A DNA stretch of 64,000 bases from positions 186,001 through 250,000 of the forward strand of contig NZ_LT629779.1 in assembly GCF_900105535.1 (NCBI RefSeq), read 5' to 3'. Numbering within the stretch: the stretch's first letter is position 1; every line of letters begins with the position of its first letter. This document shows, one piece after another, positions 27,617-36,470 of the stretch. The notes beneath the pieces are model-generated. The model saw nothing but the letters and a program-made list of their open reading frames with translations. It was not told the origin of the DNA and searched no databases. Position numbers and translations under genes: made by a program. This stretch comes from Pseudarthrobacter equi (GTDB taxonomy: Bacteria > Actinomycetota > Actinomycetes > Actinomycetales > Micrococcaceae).

Positions 27617-28134
27617 TAGCTAGATAATTTGTGGCGCTCTTCTTCCACGACGCCAATGGCATCCGCCATCCGCTGCAGGAACGCGACGACGATCCTTGCC
27701 TCCTCGGCGCTGAGCGACTCCGCGACGGTCATCATCCGCCGGTGCATGGCGCCGAGGGTTTCCCGGACCTCAGTGTCCGACTCCACAGTGGGAACGACAA
27801 CCACCGAGCGCCGGTCCGAAGGGTGGGCCTCGCGGCGGACGTGCCCGCTGGACACCAGCCTGTCGATCAGGGACGTTGTGGAGGCGCTGGTGATGCCCAG
27901 GAACTGACTGAGGTCCTTGGGGACCACCGTCTTGCCGGAGGCCTGGGCGCGCAGGAGGTACCGGAGGGCGAGGATATCGGTTTCGCCCATGCCCATGGAG
28001 TCGCGGGTGGACCTGCGGATGATCGTCTCCGCCGCCCTGTAGTCCCGCAGCGACTTGAGGACCGCCGCTCCGTAGTCCAGCTGCCCGTCGGGTCCATACC
28101 AGTAGCCGGAGCCCTCGTTGCCTGTAGAAGCCAT
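27616..28134 (-). CDS. MarR-family transcriptional regulator
   Basis: 172 residues. Winged helix: VVPKDLSQFLGITSASTTSLIDRLVSSGHVRRE (split: VVPKDLSQFLGITSAS, TTSLIDRLVSSGHVRRE) with the wing HPSDRRSVVV, the usual MarR recognition helix and wing. The start is taken as the ATG at 28134, because a TAAGAT box (28146 to 28141, leftwards) ends six bases before it, giving a leaderless mRNA; an ATG two codons upstream is the alternative. An AACTAG-N9-CTAGTT operator overlaps this promoter, so it likely represses itself and the downstream kinase operon. The ligand is unknown. Confidence 0.9.
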   Translation of the reverse strand: MASTGNEGSGYWYGPDGQLDYGAAVLKSLRDYRAAETIIRRSTRDSMGMGETDILALRYLLRAQASGKTVVPKDLSQFLGITSASTTSLIDRLVSSGHVRREAHPSDRRSVVVVPTVESDTEVRETLGAMHRRMMTVAESLSAEEARIVVAFLQRMADAIGVVEEERHKLSS

Positions 28135-28140
28135 GCCCAT

Positions 28141-28178
28141 ATCTTAGGCCAACTGCTAACTAGACAGCCAAGCTAGTT
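28141..28178 (-). promoter_or_regulatory. marR promoter and auto-operator
   Basis: TAAGAT at 28146 to 28141 (leftward) serves as -10 right before the start codon. AACTAG (28158-28163) and CTAGTT (28173-28178) form an inverted repeat with a 9-base spacer across the spacer and -35 region, a standard position for repression. Confidence 0.6.
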
Positions 28179-28299
28179 GCGAGTGCTACCTCCGCTCCGG
28201 GCATGTGACGTTATCCGGACCCTTACCGGCAGGAAACACCCGCGTAACCCGCCGCTCCTAGCCTTGATCTGCATAACCCTTCGGCGAATCGAGGCCTAC

Positions 28300-28803
28300 A
28301 TGCAGACCAATCCGCGGCTGAACATCAGGCAGGTTGCCTGGTCCCACCCTGTGGGAGCAGACCTTCGGCGCGCGCAGCAGGCCGAACTCGACGCCCGCTT
28401 CGGTACGGCAGACCACGAACCCGGCCCTCCGCCGTCGGAAGCTGACTGCGCCGTCTTCCTCGTGGCGTACGACAAGGGGTCTGGCCAGCCCGTGGGCTGC
28501 GGCGGGCTGCGGCTGCTGGACGCCAGTACCGCCGAAATCAAACGGCTCTACGTGGTCCCGTATACCCGCGGCTCCGGCGTGGCCAGTTCTGTCCTCGCTG
28601 CCCTGGAGGCTGAGGCCTACAAGCAAGGCATCACCCGCATCAAGGCCGAGGCAGGCTCGGCCCAATCGGACGGCCGGAACTTCTACCAAAACTCCGGTTT
28701 CGAGCCGGTGCCCAATTTCGGCCCCTACGTTGGCGTCAAGCACTCGTCCTGCTACGCCAAGAGCATCGACTCGCACAGCGCAGCCCACACGGCCATGGCG
28801 TAG
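28300..28803 (+). CDS. GNAT-family N-acetyltransferase
   Basis: 167 residues. The acetyl-CoA binding motif is VVPYTRGSGVASSVLAALE, preceded by the strand CGGLRLLDASTAEIKRLYV and followed by FYQNSGFEPVPNFGPY, the full GNAT core. Acceptor substrate is unknown. The ATG at 28300 lacks a clear ribosome site. It is divergent from marR, 165 bases apart, and could be part of the same regulon. Confidence 0.88.
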   Translation: MQTNPRLNIRQVAWSHPVGADLRRAQQAELDARFGTADHEPGPPPSEADCAVFLVAYDKGSGQPVGCGGLRLLDASTAEIKRLYVVPYTRGSGVASSVLAALEAEAYKQGITRIKAEAGSAQSDGRNFYQNSGFEPVPNFGPYVGVKHSSCYAKSIDSHSAAHTAMA

Positions 28804-28863
28804 CGCTGATACGTGGGGCGTCATACTGCATGCGGTCCCACCGGCCTCGGCTAACCTCGGCCT

Positions 28864-29297
28864 ATGGAAACAGCAGACATCACCTTCCGCACCCGCAAAT
28901 GGGTCAGGCCAGAAGACCTCAACGCCAACGGGACCCTGTTCGGCGGAAGCCTGCTGAAGTGGATCGACGAGGAAGCCGCCATCTACGCCATCCTCCAGTT
29001 GGGCAATGGCCGGGCCGTTACGAAGTACATCTCGGAAATCAACTTGTGAGCTCCGCAGTCCAGGGCGACCTGATTGAAATGGGCCTGACCGCCACGAAGT
29101 TTGGCCGGACCTCGCTGACGATGCGGGCGGAAGTGCGCAACATGATCACCCGGCAAAGCATCCTCACCATCGAGGAAATTGTCTTCGTTAACCTCGACAA
29201 CGCCGGCAAACCGGAACCGCACGGATACACCGAAATCACCTACGACAGGGACAGGATCCCCACCCACCACCTGACCGAAACACTGCAGCAGGACTGA
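28864..29297 (+). pseudogene. Acyl-CoA thioesterase (hotdog, YciA-like) with a one-base frameshift
   Basis: The first frame (28864-29049) encodes METADITFRTRKWVRPEDLN... up to YISEINL and then stops at TGA. The rest of the hotdog domain continues one frame over from 29046 (VSSAVQGDLIEMG, FGRTSLTMRAEVRN, TYDRDRIPTHH) to 29297. Restoring one base in the TT at 29044-29045 gives EINFVSSA, the expected reading. The two halves together are about 144 residues, a full-length thioesterase. Either a recent inactivating deletion or a sequencing/assembly error; both halves look otherwise intact. Confidence 0.85.
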
Positions 29298-29370
29298 CGC
29301 TTCACCCCGCGTTCACTCCTAAACCACCAGGCGTTCTCTTCGCTGGACCAACTTAGGCAGCCGGGCTGTT

Positions 29371-29383
29371 TATCGAATCGATA
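29371..29383. promoter_or_regulatory. Small palindrome upstream of the iron-type ABC operon
   Basis: TATCG-AAT-CGATA, 84 bases before the binding-protein start. A TATAGG box follows at 29414-29419. It does not match the known IdeR/DtxR iron box, so its role is open. Confidence 0.3.
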
Positions 29384-29466
29384 GCAATAGCAGCCCCGCA
29401 TTCCGCATGCCCGGCTATAGGCTGTGCGGACATGCTCCGGTTCCAGTGCAGAAATGAGTCCTGATC

Positions 29467-30540
29467 GTGCGTAAATTACAGACCTTGGTTGCCGCCGCCG
29501 TCGCCGTCACCCTACTTGCCGGATGCGGCGGAGAAGCCTCACCCGGAGCCTCGGGCGAGGCTTCTTCCGCCCCGGCCGGAGGATCCGGCGACACCCTGGT
29601 GGTGTACACCAACTCCAACGGCGAAGGCCGCGGGGACTGGCTGACCCAGAAGGCAGGCGAAGCCGGATTCAAGATCGAGATTGTGGGGGCCGGCGGCGCC
29701 GACGCCACCAACAAGCTCATCGCCGAAAAGAACAACCCCATCGCGGACGTCGCCTTCGGGCTGAACAACATGTACTTCTCCCAGGTCAAGGCCGCGGACG
29801 CGCTGGAACCCTATAAGCCCGCCTGGGCCGGCGAGGTGGACACCCACTTGGCGGACGGCGAGACGTACTGGCCGCTGGTGAAGCAGGCCATCCTGCTGGG
29901 CTACAACTCGGACAAGTTCTCCAAGGATGCCGCCCCGAAGGACTGGACGGACCTGTGGACCAAGGATGAGTTCAAGGCCCGCTACGAGCGGGTCACCGGC
30001 CTGGGCACCGCCACCGCCCAACTGGTCTTCGCCGGCATCCTCAGCCGGTACCGTGACGATGCCGGCGACCTCGGAATCTCCGATGAGGGCTGGAAGCAGG
30101 TGGAACAGTACTTCCAGAACGGCAGCCCTGCCGTGGCCAAGACCGATCTTTTCGCCCGCATCGCCTCGGGCGAGGTGGATATGGGGCAGATGCCGTCCTC
30201 GATCATTGCCGACCGGGAAAAGTCTTTCAAGGTGAACGTGGAAACCGTCATACCTTCCGTTGGCGTCCCCCTCGCGGTGGAGCAGATCGCACTCGTGAAG
30301 GGCACCAAGAAGAAGGACCAGGCCCAGAAATTCATCGACTGGTTCGGCAGTGCCGACGTCCAGGGCCAGTTCGCCAAGCAGTTCAACTCCATGCCCGTGA
30401 ACAAGTCTGCCCAGGCACAGGCCAACCCCGAGGTGGTGGACTTCTTCGCGGACCTCAAGCAGCAGGACATCGACTGGGAGTTCGTGCAGGAGAACATGGG
30501 CGCCTGGGTGGAGAAGATCGAACTCGAGTACATGACGTAG
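29467..30540 (+). CDS. Iron(III)/thiamine/phosphonate-type ABC substrate-binding lipoprotein
   Basis: 357 residues from a GTG at 29467. Lipoprotein signal MRKLQTLVAAAVAVTLLAGC with lipidated Cys20, then a Ser/Ala/Gly linker to about residue 42. The mature protein begins TLVVYTNSNGEGRGDWL and has GADATNKLIAEKNNPIADV, VGVPLAVEQIALVKG and FNSMPVN, the fold of the iron/polyamine/thiamine group of binding proteins. The ligand cannot be fixed from sequence by eye; ferric iron is the most common. First gene of a three-gene importer operon. Confidence 0.9.
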   Translation: MRKLQTLVAAAVAVTLLAGCGGEASPGASGEASSAPAGGSGDTLVVYTNSNGEGRGDWLTQKAGEAGFKIEIVGAGGADATNKLIAEKNNPIADVAFGLNNMYFSQVKAADALEPYKPAWAGEVDTHLADGETYWPLVKQAILLGYNSDKFSKDAAPKDWTDLWTKDEFKARYERVTGLGTATAQLVFAGILSRYRDDAGDLGISDEGWKQVEQYFQNGSPAVAKTDLFARIASGEVDMGQMPSSIIADREKSFKVNVETVIPSVGVPLAVEQIALVKGTKKKDQAQKFIDWFGSADVQGQFAKQFNSMPVNKSAQAQANPEVVDFFADLKQQDIDWEFVQENMGAWVEKIELEYMT

Positions 30541-30589
30541 ACCGGCGCCAGCCTTCCGCCTCCGCCCGAGTTCCACAGACAGGTTTGCC

Positions 30590-31672
30590 ATGATCCGCTT
30601 GGACAGCATCAAAGTTTCCTTCGGCGACTTCACCGCCATCCCGCACCTGGACCTGCACGTCCGGCCCGGCGAGTTCTTCACGCTCCTGGGGCCCTCCGGA
30701 TGTGGGAAGACGACGGCGCTGCGCACCCTGGCCGGTTTCATCCAGCCGGCCGGGGGCACTGTCACAGTGGACGGAAAGGATGTCACCCGGCTTCCCAGCG
30801 ACAAGCGGCAGGTGGGCATGGTGTTCCAGAACTATGCCCTGTTTCCCAGCATGAGCGTGTGGGAGAACATCGCCTTCGGACTGCGCGTCCGGAAGGAGAA
30901 GGGCGCCGACAGCGACAGGATGGTCCGGGACATCGCACGCCGGGTGGAACTCAGCGACGAACAGCTGGCCAAGAACGTCGCCGAGCTCTCCGGCGGGCAG
31001 CAGCAGCGGGTGGCGGTGGCCCGGGCACTCGTCCTGCGGCCCAAGATCCTGCTGCTGGACGAGCCGCTGTCCAACCTCGATGCCAAGCTCCGCCACCAGC
31101 TCAGGCAGCAGCTCAAGGACCTGCAAAGCGAGTTCGGCATCACCACCGTCTACGTCACCCACGACCAGGACGAGGCCCTGGCCATGAGCGACCGGGTGGC
31201 GGTCTTCAACAAGGGCGTGGTGGAGCAGGTGGGCACGCCGCAGGAGATCTATGACCACGCGGCCACGGAATTCGTCTGCAATTTCATTGGTGACAGCTCC
31301 ACTCTGACACCGGAATTCGTGGCGCAGGTCAACGCCGCATCCGGGGCCCAGCTCAGCACCCGGGCAAGCTCCTACCTGCGGGTGGAAAAGGCGTCCCTGG
31401 ACGCGCCCGCGGGAGGCGGCTCCGCCGTCGGACTTCCCGCAAAGGTTCTGTCCCGTACCTACCACGGCCTGCACAGCAGGTACGTGGTGCACAGCCACGG
31501 AGCGGACATCCGCCTGCTGGTGCGGGAGGACGGCGGCGCCCACCCTCAGCCGGGTACGGAAACCACCGTGTACGTGCGGCCGGACCACATCCTGCAGTAC
31601 CACCCGGAAACAGGCGCGGCCCTTCAGGAGCAGGACCGGCAGGAGCAGGACCAGGCGGTTGCCCTGCCATGA
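30590..31672 (+). CDS. ABC transporter ATP-binding protein (FbpC/PotA-like)
   Basis: 360 residues. Walker A GPSGCGKT, Q-loop MVFQNYALFP, signature LSGGQQQR, Walker B ILLLDEPLSNLD and switch HDQDEA are all present. The C-terminal 120 residues form the TOBE-type regulatory region. It powers the importer whose binding protein is encoded 49 bases upstream. The stop overlaps the permease start (ATGA). Confidence 0.95.
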   Translation: MIRLDSIKVSFGDFTAIPHLDLHVRPGEFFTLLGPSGCGKTTALRTLAGFIQPAGGTVTVDGKDVTRLPSDKRQVGMVFQNYALFPSMSVWENIAFGLRVRKEKGADSDRMVRDIARRVELSDEQLAKNVAELSGGQQQRVAVARALVLRPKILLLDEPLSNLDAKLRHQLRQQLKDLQSEFGITTVYVTHDQDEALAMSDRVAVFNKGVVEQVGTPQEIYDHAATEFVCNFIGDSSTLTPEFVAQVNAASGAQLSTRASSYLRVEKASLDAPAGGGSAVGLPAKVLSRTYHGLHSRYVVHSHGADIRLLVREDGGAHPQPGTETTVYVRPDHILQYHPETGAALQEQDRQEQDQAVALP

Positions 31673-33495
31673 GCGGAACTCCAGTCCGTTCGATGGTCCG
31701 CTCCCCGTTCGTCCTGGTGGTGGGCGTCATCCTCACCTGGTTCATCGCGGCGTTCCTGGTGTGGCCCAACATCAACGTCCTGATTGCCACCTTCTTCCCG
31801 GATGGCAGCTTTTCGGGGCGGGCAGCGGAGAAGCTGTTCTCCTCGCAGCGCGCCATGACGGCACTGGGCAACAGCTTCCTGCTGGCGGTGGCCCTCTCCA
31901 TCACGGTCAACGCCGTGGGAATCTTCGTTGTGCTGGTGACGTACTACTTCCGGATCCGTGGTTCCCGGATCCTGTTCCTGGGCTACGCCACCACCTTCAT
32001 CTACGGCGGCATCGTGCTGGCGGCGGGGTACAAGTTCATCTATGGGGACAAGGGAATCGTCACCTCGCTGCTGCTGCAGGTGTTCCCCTCCATGGACCCC
32101 GCCTGGTTCTCCGGCTTCTTCGCGGTGCTGGTGGTCATGACGTTTGCCACCACCACCAACCACATGCTGTTCGTGGCCAACGCGCTGAAGGGGGTGGACT
32201 ACCAAACCATCGAGGCGGCGAAGAACCTTGGCGCTTCGACGTGGACCATCCTGCGGCGGATCGTCCTGCCCATGCTGAAGCCCACACTGTTTGCCGTCAC
32301 CATCCTGTCCTTCCTGACCGGACTCGGCGCCCTGAGCGCGCCGCAGGTCCTCGGCGGACGGGAATTCCAGACCATCACGCCCATGATCCTGACGTTCACC
32401 AACAGCCCCACGTCGCGCGACCTGGCTGCCCTGCTGGCCGTCATCCTGGGCCTGGCCACCATGGTGATGCTGGCGGTGATGTCCCGGCTGGAGAAGGGCG
32501 GCACGTACTTCTCGGTATCCAAGGTGTCCTCGGAGCTGCAGAAACAGGACATCACCAATCCGGTGGCCAACGTGGCCGTCCACGCGGTGGCATACCTGCT
32601 GTTTGCGGTGTACACGCTGCCGGTGGTGCTTATTGTGCTGTACTCCTTCGCGGACGGCGCCGCCATCCAGACCGGACAGCTCTCGCCGGGCAGCCTGACC
32701 CTGGATAACTATGTCCGGGTGCTGACGCAGCCGGCCGGTTTGCGGCCGTTCGTCGTCAGCGTGTTGTACAGCGCGCTGGCGGCTGTGATCGCGGTGGGCG
32801 GCCTGCTGTTCGTGGCCCGGCTGCTGCAGAAGTACCGGAACTGGTTGGCGTCAGTCTTTGAGTACCTGCTGCATATCCCCTGGATCCTGCCGTCCGCCCT
32901 GTTGGCGCTGGGCCTGATCATTAGCTACGACCACCCGAATCCGCTGGTGGGCGGGGCGGTCCTGACCGGGACCACAGTGATCCTGCTGATCGCGTTCGTC
33001 ACCGTGAAGATCCCTTTCACCCTGCGGATGCTGAAGGCGTCGTTCGCCTCCGTGAATTCCTCGCTGGAGGAAGCCGCCGCCATCATGGGCGCCAAGACCC
33101 TGTACGTGTTCCGCCGGATCCTGTTGCCGCTGGTGCTCCCGGCGGCAGCGGCCATCACCGCACTGAACTTCAACAGCCTCCTGGACGATTACGACACCGC
33201 CATCTTCCTGGCCCACCCGCTGGTCCAGCCACTGGGCCTGGTCATCAAGGCGAACACTGACGGTGCCGAGGGCACCGAAGGCGTCGCGAACACGTTCGTA
33301 TACACCGTGCTGCTGATGGTCATCACCGGCGTCACGATGTACCTCGTCTATGGCCGGTCCGGGCGACGCCGCAACCGGAAGCGGCTGCCGGCGGTTCCGC
33401 CGTCGGGCAGCATCGATGCCACCGATGTGCCGCCGGCCGCCGGATCACCAGCGTCCGGTGCAGACAGCAGGGTCCCTGCCGCACCCGTGCGGTGA
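31669..33495 (+). CDS. Fused double permease of the iron-type ABC importer
   Basis: 608 residues with two transport domains in one chain, about twelve membrane helices. Coupling (EAA) loops are AAKNLGASTWTILRRIVLP in the first half and AAAIMGAKTLYVFRRILLP in the second, so both halves contact the ATPase. This is the FbpB/SfuB-type architecture. N- and C-terminal tails are cytosolic; the C-terminus is a basic RRRNRKR patch plus a disordered Pro/Ala tail. The overlap with the ATPase stop suggests coupled synthesis. Confidence 0.95.
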   Translation: MSGTPVRSMVRSPFVLVVGVILTWFIAAFLVWPNINVLIATFFPDGSFSGRAAEKLFSSQRAMTALGNSFLLAVALSITVNAVGIFVVLVTYYFRIRGSRILFLGYATTFIYGGIVLAAGYKFIYGDKGIVTSLLLQVFPSMDPAWFSGFFAVLVVMTFATTTNHMLFVANALKGVDYQTIEAAKNLGASTWTILRRIVLPMLKPTLFAVTILSFLTGLGALSAPQVLGGREFQTITPMILTFTNSPTSRDLAALLAVILGLATMVMLAVMSRLEKGGTYFSVSKVSSELQKQDITNPVANVAVHAVAYLLFAVYTLPVVLIVLYSFADGAAIQTGQLSPGSLTLDNYVRVLTQPAGLRPFVVSVLYSALAAVIAVGGLLFVARLLQKYRNWLASVFEYLLHIPWILPSALLALGLIISYDHPNPLVGGAVLTGTTVILLIAFVTVKIPFTLRMLKASFASVNSSLEEAAAIMGAKTLYVFRRILLPLVLPAAAAITALNFNSLLDDYDTAIFLAHPLVQPLGLVIKANTDGAEGTEGVANTFVYTVLLMVITGVTMYLVYGRSGRRRNRKRLPAVPPSGSIDATDVPPAAGSPASGADSRVPAAPVR

Positions 33496-33510
33496 CCCTT
33501 AGGGTGCGGA

Positions 33511-34566
33511 TCAGCCCACAGGACCGCGGACGACGGCGGCGCGCGGGTTCCGCCGCCGGGCCAGGCCGAGCAGCCGGTCCCGGAACGGCTGCGCACCGTC
33601 CGCGAGCGCGATGCGGCCCATCGCCGTTGACGCCAGGCTCAGCGCGCGGGTCCGGAGCCGGCGTTGCCTGTCGTAAGCGCGGAGCGCCTGGGATTCGGGC
33701 AAGGTGTTGAGGAGGTCGCCGAGCGTCACGGCATCCACCAGGGATTCACAGGCGCCGCGGCCCAGGGTGGGCATCATGGCGTGCGCGGCGTCGCCGATGA
33801 GCACGGCACGGCCGCGCACGTAGGAGCCCAGCTGCGGAACGGTCCAGAGCCGCTGGACGAGGCACTCCCCCGGGATGGCTGCGGCCAAGGTGCGGCGGAT
33901 GGCCGGCGCATGGGTGGCATACCGCTCCCGGGCCTGGTCCAGTACTGACGCGGCGTAAATGCCGTAGGGGCCCGCCCCCGACCGGTAGCTGGCGTACCAG
34001 AAGGACCCGCCACGGGCGGCGGCCATGCCGAAGAGATCGCCGCGGCCCCAGTATTCGCCCACCTCATCCTGGCTGACGGACGTGGGAAGGGTCCCGCGGA
34101 GGGCCAGGTATGGGGTGAGGCGGGCGCCCGTGGCGGCACCCCACGCCTCCCGGCGGACCACGCTGTGCACTCCGTCAGCGCCCACCACCAGTCCGCCGTC
34201 CGCGGGAATTCCTTGGACATTGCTGGTGACCCGGCGGACGGTCCCCGGGACGGCGGCGTTGAGCAGCCGCAGCAGGTCCACGCGGGAGATGCCGAACATG
34301 CCTCCCGCATTGACAGTGATCCAGGGCTTGCCCTGCGCGTCCCGCACCGACCCGCTGCCGATCACCGGACTGACCGCCTTCGCTTCGTCAAGGATGCCGA
34401 GCCGTGCCAGCGCGCGCTGGGCGTTGGGCCACATTCCCAGGGCGTTGCCCACGGTGGGCAGCTCCGGCCGCTTCTCGTAAACAGTCACCTGGAACTTGTC
34501 CGGGTCCAGGCACGAGGCCAGGGCCAGCCCTGCGATGCCGCCGCCCACAATCGAGATCGTTTCCAT
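33511..34566 (-). CDS. FAD-dependent monooxygenase
   Basis: 351 residues, slightly short for group A flavin monooxygenases. FAD-binding GGGIAGLALASCL at the N-terminus, the central VVGADGVHSVVRR region, and the second FAD motif VLIGDAAHAMMPTLGRGACESLVDAVTL. It hydroxylates or epoxidises a small aromatic or polyketide-like compound with NAD(P)H and oxygen; the substrate is unknown. Divergent from a TetR regulator with a palindrome in the 68-base gap, so probably induced by its substrate or an antibiotic-like compound. Confidence 0.9.
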   Translation of the reverse strand: METISIVGGGIAGLALASCLDPDKFQVTVYEKRPELPTVGNALGMWPNAQRALARLGILDEAKAVSPVIGSGSVRDAQGKPWITVNAGGMFGISRVDLLRLLNAAVPGTVRRVTSNVQGIPADGGLVVGADGVHSVVRREAWGAATGARLTPYLALRGTLPTSVSQDEVGEYWGRGDLFGMAAARGGSFWYASYRSGAGPYGIYAASVLDQARERYATHAPAIRRTLAAAIPGECLVQRLWTVPQLGSYVRGRAVLIGDAAHAMMPTLGRGACESLVDAVTLGDLLNTLPESQALRAYDRQRRLRTRALSLASTAMGRIALADGAQPFRDRLLGLARRRNPRAAVVRGPVG

Positions 34567-34576
34567 GGGCCCAATT

Positions 34577-34592
34577 TACTACTTTTGTAGTA
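34577..34592. promoter_or_regulatory. Operator palindrome between FAD monooxygenase and tetR
   Basis: TACTAC-TTTT-GTAGTA, 6-base arms with a 4-base centre, ten bases upstream of the monooxygenase ATG and 42 upstream of the tetR ATG. Position and symmetry fit a TetR-family repressor acting on both divergent genes. A TAGACT box at 34623-34628 lies six bases before the tetR start, suggesting a leaderless message. Confidence 0.65.
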
Positions 34593-34634
34593 GTCCGGGA
34601 AGATGCCCGTGCCCCCTGTTACTAGACTGGGGCC

Positions 34635-35174
34635 ATGCCCGACCGCCGGACCCAGCTCCTCGACGCCGCCCTGGCAGTGGTGGCGGACAAGGGGATGAAG
34701 GGGCTGACCCACCGGGCGGTGGATGCGGCGGCAGAACTCGCCGAGGGAACCACCTCCAACTACTACCGGAGCCGGGCAACCCTCGTGGACGCGGTACTGG
34801 ACCGGCTGCTGGAACTGGACGCCGGACTCCTGCGGGAACAGGTGGCGGCAGGTCCGCCACGGAACGTCGAGGAACTCGCCGGCCAACTGGCCGCCACGGT
34901 GGTGGCGCTGGCCAGGCAGTATGGGGGTATGAGCCGGGCACGGATGGCCTTCTCGCTGGACCGCCCCGAAGCCGTGACCGCCGGCCACCAGCTGTTGGTG
35001 GGAAACCTGGAACTGGCCCTCACCGCCATGGGCGTTGCGGATGCGGCAGCCCGCGCCAGGGATGTGGCGGACTACGGCGACGGCCTGCTGCTCCACCTGC
35101 TCACCGTCAGGCGGGACGAGCAGCCGGACGTGGCCGCCGTCGCCGCCACCATCCGGCGCCTGCTGGGCCCGTAG
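34635..35174 (+). CDS. TetR-family transcriptional regulator
   Basis: 179 residues. The DNA-binding domain MPDRRTQLLDAALAVVADKG leads to the helix-turn-helix LTHRAVDAAAELAEGTTSNYYRSRATLVDAV (split: LTHRAVDAAAELAEG, TTSNYYRSRATLVDAV), the subclass with SNYYRS in the recognition helix. The C-terminal domain has the LDRPEAVTAGHQLLVG segment. Controls, by position, the divergent FAD monooxygenase. Confidence 0.9.
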   Translation: MPDRRTQLLDAALAVVADKGMKGLTHRAVDAAAELAEGTTSNYYRSRATLVDAVLDRLLELDAGLLREQVAAGPPRNVEELAGQLAATVVALARQYGGMSRARMAFSLDRPEAVTAGHQLLVGNLELALTAMGVADAAARARDVADYGDGLLLHLLTVRRDEQPDVAAVAATIRRLLGP

Positions 35175-35179
35175 ATGCC

Positions 35180-36367
35180 CTAGCCGCGGCCCGGCCAGCC
35201 GGTGTACGCCTCGGCGAGGTAGGCCATGCCGTGGCGCGAAGAGACCACCGAGTTGAGCTCGCCGAGCTGGCGGGCGCGGGAGAAATCGTCTGCGTCGGCA
35301 GGGGTGTGGAGCATGGTGGTCATCCAGTAGGAGAACTGCTGGGCCTTCCAGACCCGCTCCAGCGCGCGGTCGCTGTACGACTCCAGCAGCCGGTCCGAAC
35401 CGGAGTTGTAGTGGCTGTCCAGTCCCTCGAAAAGAACCTTGACGTCGTGGATGGCCAGGTTGAGGCCCTTGGCGCCGGTGGGCGGGACCGTGTGCGCGGC
35501 GTCGCCGGCGAGGAACAGGTTGCCATGGCGCATGGGAGTGTGGACGAAGCTGCGGAACGGCAGCACCATCTTCTCGATGACCGGGCCTTCCTTCAGCTCG
35601 AAGCCATTGCCGTTGACGCGGCCGCGGAACTCCGCCCAGATGCGGTCATCGTCCCACTCGGCCACGTTTTCCTTGGGGTCGCACTGGAAGTACATCCGCT
35701 GGACCGTCTCGGTCCTCTGGCTGATGAGCGCGAAGCCGTTGGCGGAGTTGGCGTAAATCAGTTCGTCCGAGCTGCGCGGCGCCTCGGCCAGGATGCCGAA
35801 CCAGGCGAACGGGTACTCGTGGAAGTACCACTTGCGGCTGGCCTCGGGAATCTGGAACCGGCAGTGGCTGCGGGAACCGTCAGCACCCACCAGGAAGTCC
35901 GCCTGGATCTCATACTCAACACCGTCGGCATCGGTGAACCAGACCTTCGGCTTGCCCTCCAGGTCGTGGACGGAGGTGTCCGTGACGCTGTACCGGACAT
36001 CGCCGCCGTCGTCCATCCTGCGTGCGGCAAGGTCCGTGAACACGTCCGTCTGCGGGTAAAGCCACACGGACTCGCCCACGAGGTCCTTGAAGTCGATCCG
36101 GTGGCTCTCGCCGTTGAAACGCAGTTCAATGCCGTCATGCCGGTCGCCGTGGGTCAGGACCCGGTCCGAAACACCGCTGTCCACCAGGAGGTTGACGGTG
36201 CCGTGCTCCAGGATCCCGGCGCGGACGGTGCGGGCGATCTCTTCGTGGCTGCGAACCTCGATCACCGTGGATTCGATGCCTGCCTTGGCCAGGAGGTGGG
36301 AGAGCATGAGCCCGGCCGGGCCAGCGCCCATGATGGCTACCTGGGTGGTGATGGTTTTCCGTGCCAT
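35180..36367 (-). CDS. pobA: 4-hydroxybenzoate 3-monooxygenase
   Basis: 395 residues, equal to the characterised enzymes (about 394). FAD-binding GAGPAGLMLSHLLAKAG, EVRSHEEIARTVRAGILEHG (the family-specific substrate segment with ILEHG), NADPH/FAD motif GADGSRSHCRF, and GDAAHTVPPTGAKGLNLAIHD. Converts 4-hydroxybenzoate to protocatechuate in the cytosol, feeding the pca genes 15 kb away in this window. Start at the ATG at 36367; the longer open frame overlaps the IclR gene. Likely controlled by the IclR regulator encoded just upstream. Confidence 0.95.
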   Translation of the reverse strand: MARKTITTQVAIMGAGPAGLMLSHLLAKAGIESTVIEVRSHEEIARTVRAGILEHGTVNLLVDSGVSDRVLTHGDRHDGIELRFNGESHRIDFKDLVGESVWLYPQTDVFTDLAARRMDDGGDVRYSVTDTSVHDLEGKPKVWFTDADGVEYEIQADFLVGADGSRSHCRFQIPEASRKWYFHEYPFAWFGILAEAPRSSDELIYANSANGFALISQRTETVQRMYFQCDPKENVAEWDDDRIWAEFRGRVNGNGFELKEGPVIEKMVLPFRSFVHTPMRHGNLFLAGDAAHTVPPTGAKGLNLAIHDVKVLFEGLDSHYNSGSDRLLESYSDRALERVWKAQQFSYWMTTMLHTPADADDFSRARQLGELNSVVSSRHGMAYLAEAYTGWPGRG

Positions 36368-36458
36368 GACTGCTTCTCGCTTCGTTGCGGGCCCGGGGGC
36401 CGGAGGATTGCTTGGCACCCAGTGTGGGCCACCTCCCGTGACCGGCGTTACAGTAATT

Positions 36459-36469
36459 CCGTTGAACGG
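36459..36469. promoter_or_regulatory. Candidate IclR operator upstream of pobA
   Basis: CCGTT-G-AACGG palindrome, ending two bases from the regulator stop codon and about 90 bases upstream of pobA. IclR proteins of aromatic catabolism bind short palindromes of this kind near the promoter they activate. Weak evidence, because the arms are only five bases. Confidence 0.4.
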
Positions 36470-36470
36470 T

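Noticed and set aside
29298..29466. IdeR/DtxR iron box upstream of the iron-type importer
   Set aside because: No match to the known 19-base box; only a short TATCG/CGATA palindrome is present.
29539..30819. 426-codon open frame on the minus strand
   Set aside because: Antisense to the iron-type binding protein and ATPase.
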